A DNA stretch of 64,000 nt from Cucumibacter marinus DSM 18995 (GTDB lineage: Bacteria > Pseudomonadota > Alphaproteobacteria > Rhizobiales > Devosiaceae): assembly GCF_000429865.1 (NCBI RefSeq), contig NZ_KE386977.1, positions 429,393 through 493,392 on the forward strand. Reading direction: 5' to 3'. The notes under the pieces are model-generated. The model was not told the origin of the DNA. It worked only from the letters and a program-made list of their open reading frames with translations, and did not search any database. This document shows positions 7,905 through 16,656 of the stretch, in pieces. Each line of letters begins with the position of its first letter. The stretch's first letter is position 1. A program made the translations under genes and the position numbers.

Positions 7905-9233
7905 ATGCCGACATGGCTCAAACGCGGAAAAGATGTCGAGGCACGCGCTGAGGCCGACAGAAAGGTTCGCGCGACGGTGGAATCGATCCTCTCGGACTTC
8001 GAAGCACGCGGGGACGCCGCCCTGCGCGAGCTGTCGAAGAAGTTCGACAATTGGGAGCGCGACGATTTCCGGCTATCGGACACCGAGATCGCGGCATGCA
8101 AGGCTCAACTCTCCGACCAGGACCTCGCCGATATCGAATTCGCCCAGACCCAGGTCCGCAATTTCGCCCAGGCGCAAAAGGACTCGATGGCCGAGATCGC
8201 CGTCGAAACGCTGCCCGGTGTGACCCTTGGCCACAAGCACGTGCCGATCAGCGCGGTGGGCTGTTATGTGCCAGGTGGGAAATACCCGCTATTGGCCTCC
8301 GCGCATATGTCGGTGCTGACGGCCAAGGTCGCCGGCTGCGGTCGGGTCATCACCTGCGCCCCACCCTTTAACGGCAAGCCCGCCCCCGCGATCGTCGCCG
8401 CACAGGCCATGGCCGGGGCCGATGAAATCTATGTACTGGGCGGCATTCAGGCCGTCGCCGCCATGGCGATCGGCACCGAGAGCATTGATCCTGTCGACAT
8501 GCTGGTCGGTCCGGGCAACGCCTTCGTGGCCGAAGCCAAGCGTCAGCTTTACGGGCGTGTCGGCATCGACCTGTTCGCCGGCCCCACAGAGACATTGGTC
8601 ATCGCCGATGAAACCGTCGATGGCGAATTGTGCGCCACCGATCTGCTTGGCCAGGCCGAGCATGGTCCCAGCTCGCCGGCCATCCTGTTGACCAACTCCG
8701 AAAAGCTCGCGCGCGACACCATCGCCGAAGTCGAGCGCCTGCTGGAGATCCTGCCCACGGGTGAAATGGCCAGACAATCCTGGGAGGACTATGGCGAAGT
8801 CATCGTCTGCGATAGCCACGAGGAAATGCTCGCCGAAGCGGACCGCATCGCCTCCGAGCATGTACAGGTCATGACTGATCGGGACTTCTGGTATCGCGAC
8901 AACATGACGAACTATGGCGCGCTGTTTCTTGGTCCGCGAACCAATGTCGCTTATGGTGACAAGGTAATCGGCACCAACCACACGCTCCCCACCATGAAGG
9001 CTGCGCGATACACGGGCGGCCTCTGGGTCGGGAAGTTCATGAAGACCTGCACCTGGCAGACTATCGAGAGCGATGAGGCGTCCGCGATGATCGGGGAATA
9101 TGGTTCCCGGCTGTCGATGCTGGAAGGCTTTGTCGGTCACGCCGAACAGGCCAATATCCGTGTCCGCCGCTATGGCGGTCGCAACATCCCTTATGGCGCC
9201 GCCGCCGCGCCGCGTCAGGACCCGGCCGAGTAA
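7905..9233 (+). CDS. Histidinol-dehydrogenase-family alcohol dehydrogenase 1 (HpsN-like)
   Basis: A 442-residue member of the HisD family. The zinc and catalytic positions are kept: Gln250 and His253 (GQAEHG), Glu318-His319 (SEHVQV), Asp352 (YGDKV) and His412 (GHAEQ). The [11 protein letters not shown] and [13 protein letters not shown] motifs are present. HisD enzymes oxidise a primary alcohol to an acid in two NAD-dependent steps. The sequence resembles the non-histidine branch that includes sulfopropanediol dehydrogenase (HpsN), and no his gene is nearby. Here it probably oxidises an alcohol of the imported compound or a derivative. It is first in a hisD-SDR-lacI operon directly behind operator O3. 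A second paralogue is at 13117. Confidence 0.85.
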   Translation: MPTWLKRGKDVEARAEADRKVRATVESILSDFEARGDAALRELSKKFDNWERDDFRLSDTEIAACKAQLSDQDLADIEFAQTQVRNFAQAQKDSMAEIAVETLPGVTLGHKHVPISAVGCYVPGGKYPLLASAHMSVLTAKVAGCGRVITCAPPFNGKPAPAIVAAQAMAGADEIYVLGGIQAVAAMAIGTESIDPVDMLVGPGNAFVAEAKRQLYGRVGIDLFAGPTETLVIADETVDGELCATDLLGQAEHGPSSPAILLTNSEKLARDTIAEVERLLEILPTGEMARQSWEDYGEVIVCDSHEEMLAEADRIASEHVQVMTDRDFWYRDNMTNYGALFLGPRTNVAYGDKVIGTNHTLPTMKAARYTGGLWVGKFMKTCTWQTIESDEASAMIGEYGSRLSMLEGFVGHAEQANIRVRRYGGRNIPYGAAAAPRQDPAE

Positions 9234-9235
9234 CC

Positions 9236-10000
9236 ATGAAACTGCCCAGCACGCCCAGCTTCCGGCTCGACGACAAGCGTGCGCTGGTGACCGGCGGTTC
9301 CCGTGGCATCGGGCTGGCCGCCGCAGTCGCCCTGGCAGAAGCCGGGGCCGAGGTGACGATAGCGGCCCGCACCCGTACCGACATCGAGGCGGTTGCCGGC
9401 GCCATGCGCGATGCGGGATTGAAAGCCCGCAGCCTGGTTCTGGACGTGGCCGACTACGGCAAGGTGGCGACCGTCCTGGAAAAGCAGGAGCCGTTCGACA
9501 TCCTCGTCAATTCTGCCGGCACGGCCCGGCACGGCCCGGCCCTTGAAATCAACGAGGCTGACTATCGGGCCGTGATCGACGTCAATCTGGGCGCGGCCCT
9601 GTTCCTGGCCAAGGCGGTAGCGGGCAGGCTCGTCGCAGCGGGCAGGCCAGGCTCGATCATCACCATCTCTTCACAGATGGGCCATGTCGGCGGCCCGAAC
9701 CGGACTGTTTATTGTGCCAGCAAGTTTGCTGTTGAAGGCATGACAAAGGCCATGGCCATCGAGCTTGGACCGCACGATATTCGTATCAATACGATCTGCC
9801 CGACCTTCATCGAGACCGAATTGACCGAAAAGGCGCTCGCAGATGCCGATTTTCGCGCCTGGGTCCTCTCAAAGATCAAGCTGGGCCGGATGGGAAAACC
9901 GGAGGATATAATGGGACCGGTGCAGTTCCTTGCATCTGACGCTTCGGCAATGGTGACGGGAACATCACTACTGGTGGACGGCGGATGGACGGCGGAGTGA
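9236..10000 (+). CDS. SDR-family oxidoreductase
   Basis: A 254-residue classical short-chain dehydrogenase. The TGGSRGIG motif is at 19-26, the NSAG element at 92-95, and catalytic Ser146, Tyr159 and Lys163 are present. It starts 2 bp after the hisD-like stop (coupled translation) and its end overlaps the LacI-family gene by 16 bp. It probably performs a second oxidation or reduction in the same pathway, on a polyol or keto acid. The sequence does not fix the substrate. Ala43-Arg44 after the second beta strand (IAART) would fit NADP as well as NAD. Confidence 0.85.
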   Translation: MKLPSTPSFRLDDKRALVTGGSRGIGLAAAVALAEAGAEVTIAARTRTDIEAVAGAMRDAGLKARSLVLDVADYGKVATVLEKQEPFDILVNSAGTARHGPALEINEADYRAVIDVNLGAALFLAKAVAGRLVAAGRPGSIITISSQMGHVGGPNRTVYCASKFAVEGMTKAMAIELGPHDIRINTICPTFIETELTEKALADADFRAWVLSKIKLGRMGKPEDIMGPVQFLASDASAMVTGTSLLVDGGWTAE

Positions 10001-11061
10001 CCAGAAAAGGCCCCGTAACCTCTTCGCAGGTGGCGCGCCGTGCCGGCGTTTCCCAGTCTGCTGTCTCGCGCACCTTCACGCCCGGCGCCTCGATCTCACC
10101 GGCGACCCGCGCCAAGGTACTCGCCGCGGCCAAGGAGCTCGGCTATCGCCCCAATGCGATTGCCCGCTCGCTGATCACCTCGCGTTCGCGCATCATCGCG
10201 GTGGTGATGGCCTATCTCGAAAACCTGTTCTACCCCGACGTCCTGGAAGAACTTGGCCGCAGGCTGGCGGCGGAGGACTATCACGTCCTCCTGTTCACCG
10301 GCTTCAAGGACCGCGACTCCGACCCGGTGTTCGATCAGTTGATGCAATACCGTGTCGACGGCATCATTCTGGCATCAACCTCGCTGTCTTCGGACCTTTC
10401 CGAGGAATGCGCGGCTGCCGGGATTCCGGTCGTCTTGTTCAACCGGACCACGGAACGCGACGCGGTCTCCTCTGTCACTTCGGAAAACAGGGAAGGCGCG
10501 CGGCGCCTCGCCGACTTTCTGGTGGCAGGCGGCCACAAGCGGTTCGCCTTCATTTCTGGGCTTCAGAACTCCTCGACCAATCGCGACCGCTACGAGGGAT
10601 TTCGCGACGGTCTGAAAAGCCACGGCATTGAAGACCTCACCGTCCAGACCGGCAATTTCTCGCGCAGCGAAGCCGAGACGGCGGCGCGGACAATCCTGTC
10701 AGCGCCCGAACGGCCCGACGCCATCTTCGTCGCCAACGATCACATGGCGGTCGCGGTGATGGATGTGGCCCGCTATGAGTTCGGCCTCTCCATTCCCCAG
10801 GATCTCTCCATCGTCGGCTATGACGACGTTGGTCCCTCTCGCTGGCCGTCCTATGATATCACCACGGTTTCCCAGCCCATCGACACCATGGTCGACGCGG
10901 CGGTGCGGATCCTGATGGACCAGATCACCAGTGGCCTCATTGAACCGGTGCACGAACTCCTGCCGGGCGAGCTGATCGTGCGCAGCTCGGCGCGAAAGCC
11001 ACGGTCCGGCCTCGAAACCGTCAATGGCCGCACAATCTACCGGTCCGGAGACGGGCTATGA
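9985..11061 (+). CDS. LacI-family transcriptional regulator
   Basis: A 358-residue regulator. The N-terminal LacI HTH (about 13-60) reads TSSQVARRAGVSQSAVSRTF with the hinge region KELGYRPNAIARSL. A periplasmic-binding-protein-like sensor domain (about 68-340) ends with the typical PQDLSIVGYDDV segment. The ATG at 9985 overlaps the SDR gene; a GTG at 9997 is an alternative start. It is the obvious owner of the TTGCATACGTATGCAA operators at 1698, 1723, 7849, 11158 and 14543, so it should repress the importer, both hisD-like genes, the bicupin operon and the hydrolase-SnoaL gene until an inducer binds. The regulator-operator link is inference from proximity and repetition. Confidence 0.9.
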   Translation: MDGGVTRKGPVTSSQVARRAGVSQSAVSRTFTPGASISPATRAKVLAAAKELGYRPNAIARSLITSRSRIIAVVMAYLENLFYPDVLEELGRRLAAEDYHVLLFTGFKDRDSDPVFDQLMQYRVDGIILASTSLSSDLSEECAAAGIPVVLFNRTTERDAVSSVTSENREGARRLADFLVAGGHKRFAFISGLQNSSTNRDRYEGFRDGLKSHGIEDLTVQTGNFSRSEAETAARTILSAPERPDAIFVANDHMAVAVMDVARYEFGLSIPQDLSIVGYDDVGPSRWPSYDITTVSQPIDTMVDAAVRILMDQITSGLIEPVHELLPGELIVRSSARKPRSGLETVNGRTIYRSGDGL

Positions 11062-11157
11062 AACATCGGCAAGGCAGTTCAGCGAACGCCAGGAACCGCT
11101 GCATTTCCGGATCGCCGGTCACATCGACGCATGCAAGCTCCCCTTTTTTGAGCTATC

Positions 11158-11173
11158 ATGCATACGAATGCAA
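11158..11173. promoter_or_regulatory. LacI-type operator O4
   Basis: ATGCATACGAATGCAA, matching O1 at 15 of 16 positions, located 48 bp upstream of the bicupin start. Confidence 0.75.
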
Positions 11174-11221
11174 TTTGAATACGGGCAACCTGGATTTGCC
11201 TCAGCCAGAAAGGAACCTGCC

Positions 11222-12262
11222 ATGACTGCATGGACCCAGCAGGCGATGGAAAAGCGCCTTGTTCGCTATGCCGACCTCAAGGGCCTGCGCAACGCCTTCA
11301 TCGATGCCCGCACCCCGGGATCGGACCGCAAGGAAAACTTCTCGATCATCGGGCCGGGTGTCTCCGAAAACCCCGCCCAGGTCGTGCATATTCCCGAGGC
11401 GCATGGCTTCAATGTTGGCGCCGCGCGCCAGCCGGGCGGCTGCCTCAACTCGCAGCACAGCCATCTCACGGCCGAAGTCTTCGTGGTGCACACCGGCAAA
11501 TGGCGGTTGCTATTCGGCGCGAACAAGGACGAAGGTTATCTCGACGTCGAGCCGGGCGATGTGGCCTCTGTCCCCACCGAGATGTTTCGCGGCTTTGAAA
11601 AGCGCGACGAAGGCACGGGCTTTTTGTTTGTTGTGCTGGGGCGGGATGACCCCGGCAAGGTGATCTGGGCACCTTCGGTCTTCCAGCTCGCAGAGGATTA
11701 CGGCCTCAAGCTCCTCAAGGGCGGCAAGCTGGTCGACACCACTCTTGGCGAGACCGTACCCGAGGGCGCCGAGCTCGAACTGCCGCCTTCGCCCGAGACC
11801 CTTGAGCGCCTGAAGACCCCGGCACCCGAAAAGATGGCCGAATGTTACGCGGCCGCGGATCAGATGATTGCCAATGCAAACTCGATGCTGGGTGGCGCAG
11901 GGGTCGAGGAGGCCGGCGTCATCGGCGAGAAGCACACCCGGGACGGCTTTGCGCCCGGTCCCATCACCGGCTGGTGGGACCACGGGTTTGCCCTGCGGCG
12001 GCTGACCATGCAGACCGGCGCCAGCGTTCCGATGCATGCGCGCGCCGAGCAGGAGGTCATCTTCGTGCAGGAAGGAACGCTCGAGGTGACCTGGGCCGAT
12101 GGATCTCTCATCATGGGTGCGGGCGACACGCTGTCGGTGCCGATCGGACTGGCTCACGGCTTCCGCAACCCGGCATCGGCGCCCATGTCCGCCTTCGTCA
12201 TTCGCGGTTCGGATGACCCGGCAGCGCCCGAATTCGTCTCCGGATCGATTGCCGCGGAATAA
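11222..12262 (+). CDS. Bicupin protein of unknown function
   Basis: A 346-residue cytosolic protein with two cupin domains. The first (about 55-135) has a metal-site pattern His79, His81, Glu85 (SQHSHLTAEVF). The second (about 262-325) has VPMHARAEQEVIFVQEGTLE, then a GDTLSVPIGLAHGF turn. Start is the ATG at 11222 after an AAAGGAA site. Bicupins of this layout include isomerases, dioxygenases and decarboxylases acting on small acids; which of these applies is not clear. It has its own LacI-type operator and is followed by an RraA-family gene 34 bp later, so it belongs to the same regulon as the hisD-like genes and importer. Confidence 0.78.
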   Translation: MTAWTQQAMEKRLVRYADLKGLRNAFIDARTPGSDRKENFSIIGPGVSENPAQVVHIPEAHGFNVGAARQPGGCLNSQHSHLTAEVFVVHTGKWRLLFGANKDEGYLDVEPGDVASVPTEMFRGFEKRDEGTGFLFVVLGRDDPGKVIWAPSVFQLAEDYGLKLLKGGKLVDTTLGETVPEGAELELPPSPETLERLKTPAPEKMAECYAAADQMIANANSMLGGAGVEEAGVIGEKHTRDGFAPGPITGWWDHGFALRRLTMQTGASVPMHARAEQEVIFVQEGTLEVTWADGSLIMGAGDTLSVPIGLAHGFRNPASAPMSAFVIRGSDDPAAPEFVSGSIAAE

Positions 12263-12296
12263 GCGGCGACAAACCGATCAGAAAAGGATGGACCCG

Positions 12297-12998
12297 ATGC
12301 CGACACTCGATCCCAGCATTGCGGACCTGTTGCGCAAAACCGATACGCCGACCGTGTGCAATGCGCTCGAACATGCCATGGGCGGGCGCATGGCCGAGGG
12401 TTTCACCAAGACCCCCGTTGTCTGTGCCGACCCCGAACTGCCCCCGATGCTCGGTTTCGCGCGCACCGCGAGGATTCGGGCATCCTCACCGGCGCAAAAG
12501 CCCGCCGACGAGGTCAAGGCCTTGCGCATGGCCTATTACGACTATGTGGCGGCCGGCGACGGCCCCAATCTGGTGGTCATCGAGGATACCGATTGGCCCC
12601 GCCCGGTGGGCGGCTTCTGGGGCGAGGTGAATGTGGCGATCCACAAGGGCCTCGGCCTTGCCGGCACCCTGACCAACGGGATCCTGCGCGATCTGGGCAT
12701 GCTGGATGAAGGTTATCAGGTGGTGGCCGGTGCGATCGGACCGAGCCATGCCTTTGTCCATGTCACCGAGATCGACTGCCCGGTGACGGTCTTCGGCATG
12801 CAGGTCAACCCGAACGACCTGGTGCATGCGGACCGGCACGGCGCCGTGGTGATCCCGGCGCAGCACATCGACGACATGCCACGATGCATCGACCTGGTGA
12901 TCCGCAAGGAAAAACCGATCATTTCGGCAGCGCGGGAGCCGGGTTTCAACACCGAAAAGCTTCGCGCCGCCTGGACCGAATCCGAGAACACCCGCTGA
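12297..12998 (+). CDS. RraA-family protein, probable aldolase-type
   Basis: A 233-residue member of the RraA / HMG-CHA aldolase superfamily. The core shows the Gly loop and Arg-Asp pair typical of the fold (GLAGTLTNGILRDLG), followed by a short C-terminal extension. The start at 12297 is preferred because AAAAGGA lies at good spacing; an in-frame ATG at 12288 overlaps that site. Catalytic members cleave pyruvate or related 2-keto acids from hydroxy-keto acids with a divalent metal. It probably carries out a carbon-carbon cleavage or decarboxylation step of the LacI-controlled pathway. A distant second RraA-family gene is at 50212. Confidence 0.78.
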   Translation: MPTLDPSIADLLRKTDTPTVCNALEHAMGGRMAEGFTKTPVVCADPELPPMLGFARTARIRASSPAQKPADEVKALRMAYYDYVAAGDGPNLVVIEDTDWPRPVGGFWGEVNVAIHKGLGLAGTLTNGILRDLGMLDEGYQVVAGAIGPSHAFVHVTEIDCPVTVFGMQVNPNDLVHADRHGAVVIPAQHIDDMPRCIDLVIRKEKPIISAAREPGFNTEKLRAAWTESENTR

Positions 12999-13069
12999 AA
13001 AACGGGAAAACAAGAGCGGAGGGTGTGCCCACCACGCCTGACGAAAAACAAGAATGCCCCAAAGACTTC

Positions 13070-13098
13070 GACCAGCGCCCTTCGGCGCTGGTCTTTTT
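13070..13098 (+). terminator. Intrinsic terminator after bicupin-RraA operon
   Basis: Stem GACCAGCGCC / GGCGCTGGTC (10 bp), CTTC loop, then five T. It ends the plus-strand operon 70 bp after the RraA stop and just before the convergent hisD-like gene. Confidence 0.9.
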
Positions 13099-13116
13099 GT
13101 CTCTGGCCGGGCCTCC

Positions 13117-14412
13117 TCAGCCCCTGACCTGCATCCGGTCGAGGCGAAGTTGCGCCGCCCGGCGATGACCTTCGAGACCTTCGGAGGCGCTTTGCCGCGC
13201 CGCAGGAGGCGCGACGGCGGCCACGCCGCGTTCGTCCAGCCATTGATGGGTCGCGATCTTCACATAGGCGCCGACCCAGAGCCCGCCGGTATAGCGCCCT
13301 GCCCCCATGGTGGGCAGCGTGTGGTTGGTGCCGCAGCATTTGTCGGAATAGACCACCGAAGCGTTCTCGCCGATGAACAGCGAGCCGTAATTGCGCAGGC
13401 GGGTCGAGAAGGCTTTGGCGTCGGTGGTGTGAACCTGCAAATGCTCGGCGGCGATCCAGTCCGAATAGGCGATCATGGCCGCCTCGTCCCGGCACAAGAC
13501 GATCTCTCCATAGTCGCGCCAGGCTTCGCCCGCGACATTGGCGGTCGAAAGCGTCTCGAGTTGCCGTTCGACTTCCTTGAGGGTTGCCTCCGCAAGCGCC
13601 TTGTCGGTTGTGATCAATCCGACCCTTGTGCGCACATCGTGCTCCGCCTGGGCCAGCAGATCGGTCGCGATCATTTCCGCATCCCCGGAGGAATCCGCGA
13701 CAACGAAGATCTCCGAGGGACCGGCCAGCTGGTCGATGCCGACCGGACCGAAGACCTGCCGCTTGGCTTCGTTGACGAAGGCATTGCCGGGTCCGACGAT
13801 CTTGGTACAGGCGGGCACGCTGTCCGTGCCCAGCGCCATCGCCGCAATCGCCTGGGCGCCGCCGATCCTGAAAATGCGGTCTGCGCCAGACAAATGACAA
13901 CCGGCGATCATCGCCTTGTGGGCGTTGGGCGGCAGGCAGGCCACGACCTCGTCAACACCGGCCACCTTGGCCGGAACGATCGTCATGATCGGCGCGGACA
14001 GCAGCGGATAGCGCCCGCCGGGCACATAACAGCCCACACGTTCGAGCGGAATAACCCGATGGCCGAGATGCAGGCCGGGCAGCGGCTCGATCTCGAGCGG
14101 AAGGATGGTCGCCAGCTGCGCTTCTGCAAAGGCCCTGACATTGGCAATGGCGAACTCGGTATCGGCGCGGGTCTGGGGGTCGAGTTCGGCCAGGGCTGCC
14201 TCGCGCTCGGCCACGGTGACTTCGAAAACCTCGACATCCGCCTTGTCGAATTGCTTCGAGTACTCCCGCACCGCATCGTCGCCCCGCTCGCGCACCGCCG
14301 CGATGATTTCACCAACCAGTTTTTCCACCGGGGTGTTGTCGCTGACCGAGTCACGCTCGGGTGCCTTGATGAAGGTGACGCCGTCTTGCGCCTTGCCTGC
14401 GCCATCGCTCAT
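13117..14412 (-). CDS. Histidinol-dehydrogenase-family alcohol dehydrogenase 2
   Basis: A 431-residue HisD-family enzyme clearly distinct from copy 1 at 7905. The ligand and catalytic residues are conserved: Gln255, His258 (AQAEHD), Glu323-His324, Asp357 ([14 protein letters not shown]) and His416 (LEGHRRA). The start at 14412 follows AGAGGAGA; upstream frame extension would be basic, non-family sequence. It is divergent from the hydrolase-SnoaL gene and shares operator O5 with it. Two HisD-type oxidations in one regulon imply two alcohol functions oxidised to acids, or two related substrates. A role in histidine synthesis is unlikely because no his genes are present and the paralogues sit under a catabolic repressor. 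Confidence 0.85.
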   Translation of the reverse strand: MSDGAGKAQDGVTFIKAPERDSVSDNTPVEKLVGEIIAAVRERGDDAVREYSKQFDKADVEVFEVTVAEREAALAELDPQTRADTEFAIANVRAFAEAQLATILPLEIEPLPGLHLGHRVIPLERVGCYVPGGRYPLLSAPIMTIVPAKVAGVDEVVACLPPNAHKAMIAGCHLSGADRIFRIGGAQAIAAMALGTDSVPACTKIVGPGNAFVNEAKRQVFGPVGIDQLAGPSEIFVVADSSGDAEMIATDLLAQAEHDVRTRVGLITTDKALAEATLKEVERQLETLSTANVAGEAWRDYGEIVLCRDEAAMIAYSDWIAAEHLQVHTTDAKAFSTRLRNYGSLFIGENASVVYSDKCCGTNHTLPTMGAGRYTGGLWVGAYVKIATHQWLDERGVAAVAPPAARQSASEGLEGHRRAAQLRLDRMQVRG

Positions 14413-14542
14413 GGGCTCAAATCTCCTCTGGTCATCCGCGCTCGGCGCGCCGGATAGTCGCTCAATCCTGCCCGCCAAGGGGCCGTTCGATCCCCGGGCA
14501 GGGCCGGCAAACGGCGCCTGCGGGGTCGGGCTGACAAATCTC

Positions 14543-14558
14543 TTGCATACGTATTCAA
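14543..14558. promoter_or_regulatory. LacI-type operator O5 (divergent promoter)
   Basis: TTGCATACGTATTCAA, one substitution from the perfect palindrome, placed between the divergent hisD-like 2 (start 14412) and hydrolase-SnoaL (start about 14628) genes. Confidence 0.75.
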
Positions 14559-14627
14559 GATTTGCCAGAGTTTTTTCCAGATTGCACCGGACATCCCCTC
14601 CGGCGCCGCAGAACCAGCAGTTTTTCA

Positions 14628-16583
14628 ATGGCCGCCAGGCGTACATCGCGACACGAGACACAGACCGGCGACCACGCGGCCGCCGGTGGTGAGCCGCTGG
14701 TTTTCCTGCCCGGAACGGTGTGCGACGACCGGCTTTTTGCGCCCCTGATCGAGGCCCTGGGTGTCGAAAACTGGATCACCGGCCCGATGTCGGGCGGCTC
14801 GAGCGCCGCCGATCAGGCGCGCATCGTGCTTGAGGCGGCGCCGGCGCGTTTCGCCCTTTGCGGATTCTCGCTGGGTGGCATCGTCGCCCTCGAGATCATG
14901 GCACAGGCGCCTGAGCGCGTGACCCGGCTGGCCCTCATCGACACCACCCCAAGGCCCGACCCGGCCGCCAATGCCCGGACCCGCAGATCGGCCGTGAAGA
15001 AGGCCCGCGAGCACGGCATGGACGGCTATATCCTCGACGCCTGGGACAAGCTCGTCTCCCCGGCCAACGCGGCAGACGACGCCCTCAAGGCAACCATCCT
15101 CGCCATGGCGCAGGACGCGGGGCCGGATACACTCGACAGCCAGACCGAGATCGCCATCAATCGCGCGGACAGCCGCCCGCGCCTTGCCGCGATCGAAGTT
15201 CCGACCCTGATTGTCGCTGGCGAGCAGGAAGCCGTCTGCCCTCTGGACGCCCATCGCGAGCTCGCCGACGGCATTCCCGGGGCCCGGCTGGTAACCATTC
15301 CCGACGCGGGACACTTCAGCCCGCTTGAAAATCCCGCCGCTTTGGCGCCCCATGTGAGGCAATGGCTTGGGGCCGCGCAGTGCCGGACAAACCCACAAAG
15401 CACCGATCAAGGAACGACGATGAGCGAAGGCAGCAACAAGAACAAGGGTGAGGTCACAAAGGGCCAGGCCGAACAGGTGATGGGTGTCGAACGGCACGAT
15501 TTCGTCGATCTGGTGCCCACTGACCGGCCACGCAGCCAGTCCATGCGGGGGTTTGACGAGGACTACACCGATATCGTCGACTACATCGTGCGATGCACGC
15601 ACAAGATCTGGGACGAGCGCGATATCGGGCTGATCTACACCCATTACACGCACAACTGCACGGTCTACACCTCGATGGGGATGATGTATGACCGCGAGAC
15701 GGTGGTGCGCGACACCATTCAGCGCCTGGTCACCTTTCCCGAACGCCGGGGCATGGCAACCCACGTCATCTGGCGCGGCGATGATGAGGAGGGCTTCTAC
15801 ACCTCCCACATGGTCACCGGCTCCGGCCGGCACTCCCAGAACGGGCTCTATGGCCCCGCCACCGGGCGCCTGTTCACCACCCGCACCATCGCCGACTGCA
15901 TGATCTATGAGAACAAGATCTATCGCGAATGGATCGTGGGCGACAACATGGTCATCCTCAAGCAGCTCGGCCTCGACCCGCATCCTTTTGCCGAGAAGGC
16001 AGCGCGCGCCCAGTTCGACAAAGGGCTGACCGCCCTCGATATCGGCGAGAACAGGCGCCTGATCGGTCAATACCCGCCCGAAGCCGAGCCCGACCTCGAA
16101 CTCGCCCATAACGACATCGAACGCGACACGATCCAGTGGATGCATGAGGTTTTCAATCGCCGCATGTTCGGCAAGATGAAGGACGTCTACGCCTCGAACG
16201 TCCAGTATCACGGCCCCATGCTCAAGGAGCTCTATGGCGTCGTTGCCATCACCCATCAATATCTGGGTCTATTGGGCTCGATTCCCGACGCGGCATTCAT
16301 GCCGCAACATGTCTGCTCCACCCCTTGCGAGGAAGGCGGCACCAAGGTCGCCGTCCGCTGGGTGATGGAAGGCCATCACATGGGATATGGCATTCTGAGC
16401 GAACTGGGCGAACCCACGGGCAAGCGCCTGCAGGTCATGGGCATCACCCATTACCATTACAAGAACGGCAAGATCGTCGATGAGTGGAACGTCTATGACG
16501 AGTTGAGCCTGCTGGTGCAGATCAAGCTGGCCCAGATGAGCGACGCCCCGCTGCCTTCAGCGGAAGACGAGCCCGGCCAGTAG
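14628..16583 (+). CDS. Alpha/beta hydrolase fused in frame to tandem SnoaL-like protein
   Basis: A single uninterrupted 651-residue frame. Residues about 20-255 form an alpha/beta hydrolase with nucleophile Ser81 (GFSLGG), probable acid Glu201 (GEQEAVCP) and His229 (DAGHFSP). From Met265 a second complete module begins, with two SnoaL/NTF2-like (ester-cyclase-type) domains at about 300-430 and 475-640. The internal ATG at 15420 has AAGGA five to nine bases upstream, so a separate 387-residue SnoaL protein could also be made from the same mRNA. The 5' start is uncertain: 14628 has no good ribosome site, and TTG at 14562 is another option. The hydrolase probably opens an ester or lactone. SnoaL domains bind or isomerise small polar or cyclic compounds. 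The fusion may reflect loss of a stop codon. Confidence 0.72.
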   Translation: MAARRTSRHETQTGDHAAAGGEPLVFLPGTVCDDRLFAPLIEALGVENWITGPMSGGSSAADQARIVLEAAPARFALCGFSLGGIVALEIMAQAPERVTRLALIDTTPRPDPAANARTRRSAVKKAREHGMDGYILDAWDKLVSPANAADDALKATILAMAQDAGPDTLDSQTEIAINRADSRPRLAAIEVPTLIVAGEQEAVCPLDAHRELADGIPGARLVTIPDAGHFSPLENPAALAPHVRQWLGAAQCRTNPQSTDQGTTMSEGSNKNKGEVTKGQAEQVMGVERHDFVDLVPTDRPRSQSMRGFDEDYTDIVDYIVRCTHKIWDERDIGLIYTHYTHNCTVYTSMGMMYDRETVVRDTIQRLVTFPERRGMATHVIWRGDDEEGFYTSHMVTGSGRHSQNGLYGPATGRLFTTRTIADCMIYENKIYREWIVGDNMVILKQLGLDPHPFAEKAARAQFDKGLTALDIGENRRLIGQYPPEAEPDLELAHNDIERDTIQWMHEVFNRRMFGKMKDVYASNVQYHGPMLKELYGVVAITHQYLGLLGSIPDAAFMPQHVCSTPCEEGGTKVAVRWVMEGHHMGYGILSELGEPTGKRLQVMGITHYHYKNGKIVDEWNVYDELSLLVQIKLAQMSDAPLPSAEDEPGQ

Positions 16584-16656
16584 GTCACGTAGCCGCCCGA
16601 TGGCATATGGATCGGTGCACGCCCGGCAATTGTCCGGCATGCGCCGGCGGACATGG

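Noticed and set aside
7905-14412. Assignment of the two HisD-family genes to histidine biosynthesis
   Set aside because: There are two paralogues, no other his gene, and both are under a catabolic LacI-type operator.
14625-16259. A 544-residue minus-strand frame opposite the hydrolase-SnoaL gene
   Set aside because: The serine-hydrolase motif and SnoaL modules on the plus strand explain the region; the reverse frame has none.
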